In this document: positions 7,758-15,732 of the stretch, piece by piece
Layout: each line of letters opens with the position of its first letter
Position numbering within the stretch: the first letter of the stretch is position 1
Source: DASRAJ01 sp039920305
GTDB taxonomy: Bacteria > Bacteroidota > Bacteroidia > Chitinophagales > UBA10324
Length of the DNA: 25,365 nt
NCBI GenBank assembly: GCA_039920305.1
Contig: JBDSEA010000094.1
Span: 1 to 25,365, forward strand
Reading direction: 5' to 3'
The notes under the pieces: generated by a model
What the model was told of the DNA's origin: nothing
Databases searched by the model: none
What the model saw: the letters and a program-made list of their open reading frames with translations, nothing else
Position numbers and translations under genes: made by a program

Positions 7758-9110
7758 TTAAATTACCGGTGCGGGTAATAACGCTTTTTCCTTTCTGACC
7801 CTCCGGAGCAACAACAGCCCAATGATGAAAAAAAGAAGCAGGAACAATATTGAATTTCTCATGTTCCCGGTAATTTCCGTTACAATGCCATACATAGCGG
7901 TCCCGAATACCGTGGCGATTTTTTCAGTGGAATCAAAAAAGCTAAAGAACGATGCAGTATCCTTAGTGGGAGGAATTAATTTACTGTAGGTTGACCGGGA
8001 CAGCGACTGGATGCCACCCATCACCATACCTACTGCAAAAGCCACTATATAAAATTGCATCTGAGTTTCAAGAAAGTAAGCGAAAATGCAGATACATATC
8101 CATATGATGATGGCAATTGAAATTGAAATTACATTTCCATATTTTTTTGACGCGCGTGAAAACAGCATCGCACCGGCAATGGCAACGAGCTGGATAATCA
8201 GCACGCAAACGATCAGTTTTGCTTCTCCATTTTCATCATCCCTAAATACTATTTCACTTCCAAAGATGGTGGCGAGATACATCACCGATTGAACAGCACT
8301 GTTGTAAAAGAAAAATGCAAAAAGAAAATTGCGCAGCGAAGGCAGAAGCCGGATCTCATTCCATACTTTCCTCAGTTCCTGATATCCGCCAAACATGGTG
8401 CCTGAGGTTAAACTTTGGCCCGCACCATTTTCTTCCCTTACCGGCGGCACATACTTAAATCTTTTGAGTGCATTGAATGGTATTTGTGCAAATACAATCC
8501 ACCATATCCCCACGGTTATGAAGGAGATTCGCGCCGCTTCATCCTTACCGCTAAAACCAAATAATTCCGGCTTCAGGACCATTACGAGGTTGATGATCAG
8601 CAGGATCACACTTCCGATATAACCGAGGGAAAAACCTTTTGCGCTTACACGGTCCATATCACCTTCGTCCACAATTTCTTTAAGATAGGCATTGTAATAG
8701 ACCAGGCTTCCTGCAAAGCCCACGCTGGCGAGGACAAAAAACAGGATCCCCCATTCAATATTTTCTCCGGTAAAAAAAAAGAGCGCCATAACGCTTGCTG
8801 CCCCGAGGTAGCAGAAGAACTTCATAAAACCGAGCTTTGCTTTTTTAATGTCGGCAATGGGTGCAAGCAATGGTGAAATAAGTGCTACGATCAGGAAAGA
8901 AAAGGCAACAGCATAGGAATACAATGCATCGTTATTGAAATCCCTGCCGATAAGATGAACAGTTCCATTATTCACTGCATTCGTGGCAGATGTATAATAA
9001 ATTGGAAAAACAGCAGTGGCTATGCTTAAAGAGTAAACACTGTTTGCCCAGTCATACATCGCCCACCGGCGGATCAGCTTTTTATCATTGCGAAGGAATA
9101 CTGTACTCAT
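7758..9110 (-). CDS. UMF1-family (Atg22-like) MFS transporter
   Basis: A 450-residue polytopic membrane protein with about twelve hydrophobic segments. The N-terminal signature 'RRWAMYDWANSVYSLSI' followed by 'FPIYYTS' is characteristic of the UMF1 (unknown major facilitator 1) family related to fungal Atg22. Other family features are 'SPLLAPIADIKKAKLGFM' after helix 2 and 'GGIQSLSRSTYSKLIPP' in the C-terminal half, where the DxxR/K-type loop of MFS proteins is expected. It ends with a basic tail ('LLRRVRKEKALLP'). Atg22 exports amino acids from the yeast vacuole; substrates of bacterial members are mostly unknown. It is on the same strand as the LutA-like gene, so a short two-gene transcript is possible. 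Confidence 0.9.
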   Translation of the reverse strand: MSTVFLRNDKKLIRRWAMYDWANSVYSLSIATAVFPIYYTSATNAVNNGTVHLIGRDFNNDALYSYAVAFSFLIVALISPLLAPIADIKKAKLGFMKFFCYLGAASVMALFFFTGENIEWGILFFVLASVGFAGSLVYYNAYLKEIVDEGDMDRVSAKGFSLGYIGSVILLIINLVMVLKPELFGFSGKDEAARISFITVGIWWIVFAQIPFNALKRFKYVPPVREENGAGQSLTSGTMFGGYQELRKVWNEIRLLPSLRNFLFAFFFYNSAVQSVMYLATIFGSEIVFRDDENGEAKLIVCVLIIQLVAIAGAMLFSRASKKYGNVISISIAIIIWICICIFAYFLETQMQFYIVAFAVGMVMGGIQSLSRSTYSKLIPPTKDTASFFSFFDSTEKIATVFGTAMYGIVTEITGNMRNSILFLLLFFIIGLLLLRRVRKEKALLPAPVI

Positions 9111-9176
9111 AAAAATATTTCTGCGCGCAATATCGGGGAAAAACAGAAATGAGTCACGCAGCTATTGCGGCTCCGG

Positions 9177-10100
9177 TCATTTCGGAGTATAGACTTTTTT
9201 CTGCTTATCAAAATTAACCGGATCGGGAAAGGGTGGCTCCTGCTGAATGGAGGTAAAAACATTTTCAGTATAATGCCACTTACCATTTTCCCAGCGAAAT
9301 CCTTCGTAGGTACCGTCAGGAATATAGGTTGAAAAATCATGGATGGTTGCAGGACTTTCCGGCTGCAGGTGGTCGAAGATGATCATTTCCAGGTCATGAT
9401 CATAGCGGATTGAAACACGGGCCGTTTCTTTGTATTCGAGAATAAAGCGCTTTATCTTATTACGCTCATTATACTTTCCGAAGTCAAAAAGGGAAGAGCC
9501 GAATACAGGTTGCTTTTTGCTGTTGAATGAAAGCACTTCGATCACCTTCTTATTACTGCGTGCATCATTGCCATCCCACCCGAATAAAATGTAATAAGGT
9601 TTCCCCGAAGGAGATTTTACTTCCATCATTTCATAATAAAGTACGCCAAACCAATGCTCATGACTGGTGATCGTATCCTGTGGCTTTGTAATGAAGGATG
9701 AAAAATCAAAGAGCGGAAATATTTTCAATTGCCCCGGGTCATTCATTTGAATGGTTCCATAATAACGGTAAGTGCTGTCATCAAACCGAAGAACCCAATT
9801 AAGGATGCGGAATGCATGATCCCTGGAGGTGAGTATGGAGATTCGCTGCAATGAATCGAATGAAAAATTAAATGAGCCTTCTACTTTCAATGCCCTCACC
9901 ATGGTTTTGATGAATTGATAGCAATAGGTTTGACGTGCCATATCATTTGAAGCATCAAGCAGGGAATCATTTAGAATTTTTAGGGTATCCTGGTAACGGT
10001 TCAGAACCTGGGTATTATTCTGGGAAATACCCTGGCTCCTTGCCTGAGTAGTGCCAGTAACAAAAAGCAGAAACAGGAGGAAAATACGAATGAGAACCAT
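9177..10100 (-). CDS. Exported hypothetical protein of Bacteroidota type
   Basis: A 307-residue protein with a signal peptide (hydrophobic core 'IRIFLLFLLFVTG', cleavage near 'TQARSQG'). The mature chain contains 'RDHAFRILNWVLRFDDSTYRYYG', 'HEHWFGVLYYEM', 'YYILFGWDGND.RSNKKVIEVLSF' and 'PDGTYEGFRWENGKWHY'. I recall this combination from secreted proteins of unknown function that are widespread in Chitinophaga-like organisms; no named domain or catalytic motif is recognised. It shows no T9SS tail and no lipobox. It is 66 bases upstream of the UMF1 gene on the same strand. A hairpin between it and the DUF6799 gene suggests that it starts a separate transcript. Confidence 0.7.
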   Translation of the reverse strand: MVLIRIFLLFLLFVTGTTQARSQGISQNNTQVLNRYQDTLKILNDSLLDASNDMARQTYCYQFIKTMVRALKVEGSFNFSFDSLQRISILTSRDHAFRILNWVLRFDDSTYRYYGTIQMNDPGQLKIFPLFDFSSFITKPQDTITSHEHWFGVLYYEMMEVKSPSGKPYYILFGWDGNDARSNKKVIEVLSFNSKKQPVFGSSLFDFGKYNERNKIKRFILEYKETARVSIRYDHDLEMIIFDHLQPESPATIHDFSTYIPDGTYEGFRWENGKWHYTENVFTSIQQEPPFPDPVNFDKQKKVYTPK

Positions 10101-10164
10101 TCAGAAAAATTTTTATTGCTGACCTACGAACGTGACTGTAATTTAATTATTTCCCTAAATAAGA

Positions 10165-10192
10165 AACCCATCATACTCGCGCAGGATGGGTT
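10165..10192 (-). terminator. Hairpin terminator after the DUF6799 gene
   Basis: AACCCATC at 10165-10172 pairs perfectly with GATGGGTT at 10185-10192, an 8-bp stem with a 12-base loop. On the minus strand it is followed by TCTTATTT. It lies 22 bases past the DUF6799 stop and before the next minus-strand gene. The T-tract is imperfect, so termination strength is uncertain. Confidence 0.55.
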
Positions 10193-10214
10193 CCGGAATT
10201 TAAGCTATTCGCTA

Positions 10215-10763
10215 TTATTTCATTTCATCGTGAGCGTCCATTTTTAAATTCCCATCCATATCCACGCACTGGCCATTCTTCAGCATCATTTTTTCGCCCC
10301 CCTTCATCATGTAATGTCCGTCAGTCATAACCATTGTTCCGTTCTTCATGGTCATTTCACTATTCATGGTCATCATCTTTCCATCCTTCATAATCACCAT
10401 TTTTCCATCCTTCATCATTACACAATTATGCATGTCCATGTGCATGTCCTTATCCGCCATCATCATTTTTCCATCCATGTAAACACATTCACCATTTTTC
10501 AGCATCATTTTCTCACCACCTTTTTTCATGTAGTGTCCGTCTGACATAACCACTGTGCCATTTTCCATTGTCATTTCATTATCCATAGCCATGGTTTTTC
10601 CATCCTTCATTACCCACATTTTACCATCCTTCATCATCACGCAATCATGCATTTCTGCCTGTTTGGTGGAATAAGTTGTAGCAGGGGGCGTAGATGGGTT
10701 ATCCTGGGCCTGTGCAGAAAAGGCAGCACTAAAAGCAATCGCAATTACAAATAGTTTTTTCAT
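10215..10763 (-). CDS. Secreted methionine-rich DUF6799 tandem-repeat protein
   Basis: A 182-residue protein with a signal peptide ('MKKLFVIAIAFSAAFSAQAQ'). The mature part is two near-identical units with a 73-residue period (C41 aligns with C114). Each reads 'CVMMKDGKM..MKDGK.M.M', 'EMTM.NGT.VM.DGHYM.KGGEKMMLKNG.C'. This is the DUF6799 pattern, whose function is unknown. I count 39 Met in 182 residues (about 21%), plus several His, Asp and one Cys pair per unit. Such Met/His-rich periplasmic chains are typical of copper- or silver-binding proteins, so metal binding is a reasonable but unproven inference. The repeat at DNA level (219 bases) suggests a fairly recent internal duplication. A dense His-rich frame on the opposite strand is only the antisense of ATG codons. 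A TAGATTCG upstream is one base off the -7 consensus. Confidence 0.85.
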   Translation of the reverse strand: MKKLFVIAIAFSAAFSAQAQDNPSTPPATTYSTKQAEMHDCVMMKDGKMWVMKDGKTMAMDNEMTMENGTVVMSDGHYMKKGGEKMMLKNGECVYMDGKMMMADKDMHMDMHNCVMMKDGKMVIMKDGKMMTMNSEMTMKNGTMVMTDGHYMMKGGEKMMLKNGQCVDMDGNLKMDAHDEMK

Positions 10764-10848
10764 TAGTTTAGTTTTTTTGTTTCGCGAATCTACGATTCAT
10801 TTCATTAAAGGGTTTTATGGAGTCTATCCGGTTGATTATAACATGACT

Positions 10849-10856
10849 TAATTTTG
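10849..10856 (+). promoter_or_regulatory. Candidate -7 element TAATTTTG
   Basis: TAATTTTG fits the Bacteroidota -7 consensus TAnnTTTG exactly and lies 15 bases before the ATG of the 10872 gene. No TTG sits at the usual 19-21 base spacing upstream, and the leader would be very short, so the call is weak. Confidence 0.3.
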
Positions 10857-10871
10857 AAGGAAGTATAAAAT

Positions 10872-11444
10872 ATGCTTCAGACTTTTTCAAAAATATATCT
10901 CTTGTGTGCTTTGATCGTGATCATGGATAGCTGTAATGATGCTGAGCTTGCAGTTCCGGTTCTTCAAAGTTCACCGGATAAAGTGAATACTTTGACGGAG
11001 GATCTGAATGCTTCATGCTCAAGCGATGATGATCCTTTTTTCGGTTGTTATTTTAATGCAAGCTTTCCGTTTTACCAGGCGGCAGAGGTAAAGGATTTGG
11101 TTGAGCTTTCTTTTGGAATGGCAAATGAGAAGCCATCTATCATTAATCCGAGCTACAGAAGCCTTTATGGCTTGCTTACTTATGAGGATGCGCTGTTCAC
11201 CAGCTTCATGAATACTTCCTTCACGCAATCAAATTTTGATACCATTACTACCGATTATCTCATCAGGAAACTTGTTCCATCAGATTATGCTCTTGATATT
11301 TCAGGTAAGATGAATTGCATCTTCTTCCGAAGCGCCAATAATAATTATGGATTGATAAAGATCAGCAGCGTTACCGGTGCCGGCACCGGCCTTAATCCTT
11401 TACGTGTGAGCTTTGATGTCAAATTCGTGGATGCCGTTCAATAA
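10872..11444 (+). CDS. Putative lipoprotein, unknown function
   Basis: A 190-residue protein whose N-terminus ('FSKIYLLCALIVIMDSC') resembles a lipoprotein signal, though Met at -3 and Asp at -2 make the lipobox unusual. The mature part has 'CSSDDDPFFGCYF', three cysteines in its first half, and then mixed alpha/beta sequence without a recognisable motif. The acidic residues near the N-terminus would suit surface-exposed lipoproteins of Bacteroidota, but that is a guess. It is a single gene. It ends convergently with the thiolase gene, with only seven bases between the two stop codons and a weak AATAAA/TTTATT inverted repeat at the junction. Confidence 0.6.
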   Translation: MLQTFSKIYLLCALIVIMDSCNDAELAVPVLQSSPDKVNTLTEDLNASCSSDDDPFFGCYFNASFPFYQAAEVKDLVELSFGMANEKPSIINPSYRSLYGLLTYEDALFTSFMNTSFTQSNFDTITTDYLIRKLVPSDYALDISGKMNCIFFRSANNNYGLIKISSVTGAGTGLNPLRVSFDVKFVDAVQ

Positions 11445-11451
11445 AAGCTGC

Positions 11452-12633
11452 TCAGTTTATTACATTTTCTATCACCATGGCACTGGCTCCTCCCCCTCCA
11501 TTACAAATTCCCACAGCGCCATATCGGGCAGAATTATTTTTGAGCGCTGAAATCAGGGTACAGGTAATGCGTGCTCCGCTGGCGCCTACGGGATGCCCGA
11601 GGGCAACTGCACCGCCGTAGATATTCACATTCGCCGGATCGAGATTGAGCAGCTTGATGTTAGCCATTGCGACATTGGCGAATGCCTCATTGATTTCGAA
11701 GTAATTGATCTCTTTTACATCAAGGCCTGCTTTTCTTGCTGCTATCGGAATAGCGAGCGAAGGAGATGTGGGAAAATCATCCGGAGCCTGCTCAGCATCG
11801 GCAAACCCAAGTATTCTTGCGAGAGGCTTTAACCCGAGCTTTTTCATTTTCTCTCCGCTCATCAATACTACCGCAGCACCCCCGTCATTGATCTTGGATG
11901 CATTCACCGCAGTTACAGTCCCGTCCTTACCAAATGCAGGCTTGAGTGAAGCCACTTTTTCAGACTTCAGCTTTTTATATTCCTCATCCTCTTTTACATA
12001 GGTGCTTTCGCCCCTGCCCCTGATCTCCACATCAAACAATTCGGCTTTAAAGGAATTGTTTTTGTAAGCCTCTGCAGAACGGCGATACGATTCCAGGGCG
12101 TATGCATCCTGTTCTTCACGTGAAAAATCATATTTCTTTGCACACCGGTCACCGCTGTTTCCCATCATTTCCTTTGAATACGGATCCTGTAAAGCATCGC
12201 GTACTACCGCATCTACAATTTCTCCGTTGCCATACCGGTAACCACTTCGTGCATTTGGAATCATATACGGGGCGCTACTCATGCTTTCCATCCCTCCGGC
12301 AACCACTATATCTTTATCACCCAGCATGATGGACTGGGCTCCCAGCATGATTGCTTTCAATCCTGAAGCGCAAACTTTATTTACCGTGGTGCAGTTAGCA
12401 TTCACATTCACACCGGCATGCAAAGCAGCCTGGCGCGCAGGAGCCTGGCCCACGTTTGCCTGTATTACATTACCCATAATTACCTCCTCAACCTGTTCGC
12501 CGGTAATCCCTGCGCGCTCCATCGCCTTCCTAATTGATTGCGATCCAAGCTCGGTGGCAGGAAGGGTTGACAGTGACCCGCCAAGACTTCCGACAGGCGT
12601 ACGTGCCATGCTTACTATAAATACCTCGTTCAT
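11452..12633 (-). CDS. Acetyl-CoA C-acetyltransferase (thiolase)
   Basis: A 393-residue protein, the standard thiolase length. It catalyses the reversible condensation of two acetyl-CoA to acetoacetyl-CoA, or thiolysis of 3-ketoacyl-CoA. The nucleophilic Cys is C88 in 'NKVCASGLKA'. The second catalytic pair is H347 in 'GHPVGASGAR' and C377 in 'GICNGGGGAS'. 'FEINEAFA' is the family Asn/Glu motif. The N-terminus 'VFIVSMARTPVGSLGG' and the thiolase signature region are intact, so the enzyme should be active. Sequence alone does not tell biosynthetic (PhaA/AtoB-like) from degradative use; the 393-residue length favours the acetoacetyl-CoA type. It is a single-gene unit with the best promoter in the window upstream. 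Confidence 0.95.
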   Translation of the reverse strand: MNEVFIVSMARTPVGSLGGSLSTLPATELGSQSIRKAMERAGITGEQVEEVIMGNVIQANVGQAPARQAALHAGVNVNANCTTVNKVCASGLKAIMLGAQSIMLGDKDIVVAGGMESMSSAPYMIPNARSGYRYGNGEIVDAVVRDALQDPYSKEMMGNSGDRCAKKYDFSREEQDAYALESYRRSAEAYKNNSFKAELFDVEIRGRGESTYVKEDEEYKKLKSEKVASLKPAFGKDGTVTAVNASKINDGGAAVVLMSGEKMKKLGLKPLARILGFADAEQAPDDFPTSPSLAIPIAARKAGLDVKEINYFEINEAFANVAMANIKLLNLDPANVNIYGGAVALGHPVGASGARITCTLISALKNNSARYGAVGICNGGGGASAMVIENVIN

Positions 12634-12684
12634 GTGTGCTGGATTTTAAAAAGGGTAAAGTATTATCCGGAGCAAAAAGTTCGG

Positions 12685-12715
12685 CAAAGTTAGCGGTGAT
12701 ATGATGCTGAACAAA
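12685..12715 (-). promoter_or_regulatory. Bacteroidota-type promoter of the thiolase gene
   Basis: On the minus strand TTTG (12715-12712) is followed after 19 bases by TAACTTTG (12692-12685). This matches the Bacteroidota sigma-ABfr consensus TTTG-N19-TAnnTTTG exactly. It places the transcript start roughly 45 bases before the thiolase ATG at 12633. Confidence 0.75.
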
Positions 12716-12796
12716 TAAGAATATTTTAAAAAGAAACGCAATGGTAAAATTTTTCTCAGCAAATTGATTTCCTGAATACTGATTGCAATACAAACC

Positions 12797-12958
12797 ATGA
12801 AGAAAAGATTTAAAGAATTGCTTGAGGAATATTTTGCAGCGCATCCTCATGTAAAGCCGGCTAAAAAGGCAGGGGAATTAACCGAGAAAGAAAGAGCTTT
12901 GCGTAATAATCACAGGCGGAAATTGTCTGATAAAGCCAGGAACAGATTTCAATATTGA
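12797..12958 (+). CDS. Small basic protein, 53 residues
   Basis: ATG at 12797 opens a 53-codon frame ending at TGA 12956-12958. The predicted protein is strongly basic and helical: it starts 'MKKRFKELLEEYFAAHPHVK', has 'ELTEKERALRNNHRRKL' and ends 'KARNRFQY'. Codon use (many AAA, GAA, CGG/AGG mixtures) resembles the neighbouring genes. No signal peptide or membrane segment is present. A highly charged chain of this size could bind nucleic acid or the ribosome. I do not recognise a family. It lies divergently from the thiolase gene, in a 524-base region otherwise without genes. No clear promoter or ribosome-binding site precedes it, so chance cannot be excluded. Confidence 0.5.
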   Translation: MKKRFKELLEEYFAAHPHVKPAKKAGELTEKERALRNNHRRKLSDKARNRFQY

Positions 12959-13157
12959 CGATCGAGGAATAAATAATGAATTAATTCAGAAGAAATGATT
13001 GCCATGCGCGAATCTTAAAATGGTTAGATGCAACACTCTGAGCGAATCATTTTAAAACCAAAGGCTGATCACTCCCGGTTTTTCTCCTCCCTTGAACTCA
13101 ATTGACTGGACTTCCGTTACAAATCTTTTCTTTGCCCCGCCAATACGGTAATACTTT
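12959..13157. other. Non-coding gap before the ABC exporter gene
   Basis: No plausible gene is visible on either strand; a minus-strand frame at 13052-13384 mostly mirrors the ABC gene. AAATGATT near 12995 and AATCATTT near 13045 form a loose inverted repeat, and GCGAATC occurs twice near it. This may be an operator or chance. The stretch should contain the ABC gene promoter, but no good -33/-7 pair is seen (TTTCTTTG near 13128 is one base off). Confidence 0.4.
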
Positions 13158-14918
13158 ATGAAGATACTATTATCATATCTAAAAAAATACTGGAAACTCG
13201 TTGCATTTACTCTTTTGCTTGCGGCAATCAACCAGGGCTTTTCAATGATGGACCCCCTGATTCTCGGCAAGATGGTCAATTTTGTATCCACCATTAAAAA
13301 CCCCGTGCCATCATTGTTTTTCAAACAGATCGGCATCTTTCTTTTCGGGCTGATTGGTGTAGCAATGATTTCCCGCATCGCCAAGAATTTTCAGGATTAT
13401 TTTTTGAATGTGATCATTCAAAAGACGGGGGCTGATATTTATACTGACGGCATTCGCCATTCACTCGAGCTATCATATGAAGTGTTCGAAGATCAGCGCA
13501 GCGGTGAAACGCTGGGCAAGCTTCAAAAAGTGAGGCAGGATATGGAAAAGCTGCTGAACAGCATGGTGAATATCCTTTTTACCTCCGTAGTAGGAATCAT
13601 CTGGGTAACCATCTACAGCATCACGGTGTACTGGATCATCGCCCCTATCTATTTTTCTGCCATTCCCATTATCGGGATCATCAGCAGCATACTGAGCAAG
13701 AAGATCAAAAAGATGCAGAAAATTATTGTGAATGAAACGACTGCACTTGCCGGAGCCACCACCGAGTCGCTCCGTAACATCGAGCTTGTAAAAAGCTTAG
13801 GACTTGCGCAACAGGAAATAAAGCACTTGAACAATACCACTACGAAAATTCTTGGACTGGAATTAAAGAAAGTACGGTACATCCGCAGCCTGAGCTTTAT
13901 CCAGGGAACATGCGTCAATTTTTTAAGGGTCACCATTTTGGGTGTGATGATGTACCTTATTTATACAGGAAAGATCAATGTGGGAGATTTCATTACACTC
14001 TTCATTTACTCATTTTTTATCTTCGGTCCTCTACAGGAACTGGGTAACATCATCAACGTTTACCGCGAGGCAGAGGTTTCACTCGCGAACTTCACCGGCA
14101 TCATGAATACGCCTCGCGAACCGCGTCCGGTGAAGCCAAATGATATAGGAGAGATAAGGAAATTAGAATTCGGGAATGTTTCATTCAGGCATCAAAGCTC
14201 AAAAACATACGCAGTAAAAAATGTAACATTCCAGGTTCAATCCGGAGAAACCATTGCGCTTGTAGGTCCGAGCGGTTCCGGTAAAACAACCATCGTTAAA
14301 TTACTCGTTGGCTTATACCGCCCGAATGAGGGTCATATTCTTTACAACAATGTTGATGGTAATAACATTGACCTGGATGAGCTGCGGGAGCAGATAGGGT
14401 TTGTAACACAGGATACGCAGCTATTTTCGGGAACCATAAAGGAGAACCTGCATTTTGTGAACCCTGAGGCAACAAATGAAGAGATGTATGCGGTGCTTGA
14501 TAAAGCTGCCTGTCAGTCTCTTCTTGCCCGAGCCGATAAAGGCATTGATACGATGATCGGGGAGGGTGGCGTCAAGGTATCGGGCGGTGAAAAACAACGG
14601 CTGTCTATTGCGCGTGCCTTGCTTCGCAGGCCCCGGCTTATGGTATTTGATGAGGCAACATCCGCTCTCGATTCAATAACTGAAAAAGAAATAACATCTG
14701 TGATCCGCGACGTTTCACAGAGCCGTGACCGCACTACCATCATGATTGCCCACCGCCTTTCTACTATCATGCATGCAGATCGTATCTATGTTTTAGAGAA
14801 AGGTTCCATTGTAGAGGAAGGCAAGCACTTTGATCTGATCCGGGAAAAAGGATTGTATTATGCCATGTGGAGGCAGCAGATCGGTGAGCGAAAAGAAGCT
14901 GCAGCAATCCTCAACTGA
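13158..14918 (+). CDS. ABC exporter half-transporter (MsbA/lipid or multidrug type)
   Basis: A 586-residue protein with an N-terminal type IV exporter membrane domain (helices within residues ~12-300) and a C-terminal ATPase domain. ATPase motifs are complete: Walker A 'GPSGSGKTT' (370-378), Q-loop Q418 in 'VTQDTQLF', signature 'VSGGEKQ' (474-480), Walker B 'LMVFDEA' with E499, D-loop 'SALD', and switch H532 in 'IAHRLST'. It should work as a homodimer, since no partner half-transporter is adjacent. Substrate class (lipid, peptide or drug) cannot be decided from sequence. It starts with ATG after an intergenic region, and a strong inverted repeat follows the stop. Confidence 0.93.
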   Translation: MKILLSYLKKYWKLVAFTLLLAAINQGFSMMDPLILGKMVNFVSTIKNPVPSLFFKQIGIFLFGLIGVAMISRIAKNFQDYFLNVIIQKTGADIYTDGIRHSLELSYEVFEDQRSGETLGKLQKVRQDMEKLLNSMVNILFTSVVGIIWVTIYSITVYWIIAPIYFSAIPIIGIISSILSKKIKKMQKIIVNETTALAGATTESLRNIELVKSLGLAQQEIKHLNNTTTKILGLELKKVRYIRSLSFIQGTCVNFLRVTILGVMMYLIYTGKINVGDFITLFIYSFFIFGPLQELGNIINVYREAEVSLANFTGIMNTPREPRPVKPNDIGEIRKLEFGNVSFRHQSSKTYAVKNVTFQVQSGETIALVGPSGSGKTTIVKLLVGLYRPNEGHILYNNVDGNNIDLDELREQIGFVTQDTQLFSGTIKENLHFVNPEATNEEMYAVLDKAACQSLLARADKGIDTMIGEGGVKVSGGEKQRLSIARALLRRPRLMVFDEATSALDSITEKEITSVIRDVSQSRDRTTIMIAHRLSTIMHADRIYVLEKGSIVEEGKHFDLIREKGLYYAMWRQQIGERKEAAAILN

Positions 14919-14926
14919 TGTTAAAA

Positions 14927-14957
14927 GTAATCCGTTCTGGCAGCCAGAACGGATTAC
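14927..14957. terminator. Perfect 14-bp inverted repeat between convergent genes
   Basis: GTAATCCGTTCTGG at 14927-14940 is exactly complementary to 14944-14957, with the three-base loop CAG. It sits between the ABC exporter stop (14918) and the convergent gene ending at 14979, so it can serve both directions. Flanking T/A tracts are short on each side. Confidence 0.75.
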
Positions 14958-14978
14958 AAAGCTTTATTTTATTTTGAA

Positions 14979-15485
14979 CTATTTCAAATCCTCACCTGAT
15001 TCTTTCGGGGGATTCTGATCAGCAGGCTGCGCTTGTGCACCCTTCTTTTTTCCACCCATTTGCTCGCCATACTTCGCTTTCATATCATCATGCATTTTCC
15101 GAAGCTCCTTCATATCCGTCTGAATTTTCTGCTGTTTTTGTTGCTGCTCACCGGCACCTGTTGCTTTCATCCCGTTGTAGTCATTATTGATCGTATTCAT
15201 CTTTACAAGCATGGCATCCAGGTCGGCTTTCATCTTTGGATCTTTCACTTTCGATGACTTAGCCTGCATCTTGCTGTATGATTCCTGGAACTTCGCCATC
15301 CGGCTTTCAAAATCCTTGCTTGCATCATCCTTTACCGAAGGATCGGTTTGCGATTTTTTTCCCGAAGGATCAGCCTGCGGTACCTGCTCCTGAGATGGGG
15401 GGGGTTTCTTTGATATCTGCGCAAATGCAGTACCAGCACCTCCCATGATTACTGTTACTAATAAAAGTTTCATCAGTGATTTCAT
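14979..15485 (-). CDS. Secreted helical, Lys/Gln-rich hypothetical protein
   Basis: A 168-residue protein if started at the ATG at 15485, which begins a good signal peptide ('MKSLMKLLLVTVIMGGAGTAFAQ'). A longer frame to 15560 would add 25 residues that bury this signal, so it was not chosen. The mature part starts with a Pro/Ser/Asp-rich stretch ('KKPPPSQEQVPQADPSGKK'). It continues as charged helices with probable coiled coil ('SRMAKFQESYSKMQ', 'QQQKQQKIQTDMKELRKMHDDM') and ends in another low-complexity tail. No domain is recognised. It is transcribed alone and convergent to the ABC gene. TACCTTTA in the upstream region is one base from the -7 consensus. Confidence 0.65.
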   Translation of the reverse strand: MKSLMKLLLVTVIMGGAGTAFAQISKKPPPSQEQVPQADPSGKKSQTDPSVKDDASKDFESRMAKFQESYSKMQAKSSKVKDPKMKADLDAMLVKMNTINNDYNGMKATGAGEQQQKQQKIQTDMKELRKMHDDMKAKYGEQMGGKKKGAQAQPADQNPPKESGEDLK

Positions 15486-15681
15486 ATTGAGTTGTTTTTT
15501 ATAAAGGTAATTCATTTGGCAATCATCATTCCAACAATGGAATCGTGAAGCTAACTCCATGTTATAATTCGGATTTTAAATTGAAATACCGGAAAATGGG
15601 AATGGATCAGGGAAGATTTCAATTTTTAAGAAGATATAAAAAAAATGTCAGCAAGGCGCTTATACAATACAATGCATGGTA

Positions 15682-15689
15682 TACATTTG
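15682..15689 (+). promoter_or_regulatory. Candidate -7 element TACATTTG
   Basis: TACATTTG matches the Bacteroidota -7 consensus TAnnTTTG and lies 43 bases before the ATG at 15733, giving a plausible leader. A matching TTG at the usual distance upstream was not seen, so only the -7 half is supported. Confidence 0.45.
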
Positions 15690-15732
15690 ATGGCTCAATA
15701 AAAAATTCTTTATTTAAACTCAAATTAAAAAC

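Noticed and set aside
9107..9340. 77-residue minus-strand frame at the UMF1 start
   Set aside because: Overlaps the end of the exported 307-residue protein in another frame and lacks coding character.
10314..10544. Histidine-rich frame on the plus strand
   Set aside because: It is the antisense of the Met-rich DUF6799 gene: ATG codons read as CAT (His) on the other strand.
13052..13384. 110-residue minus-strand frame before and across the ABC gene start
   Set aside because: Two thirds mirror the ABC exporter; no signal or motif supports it.
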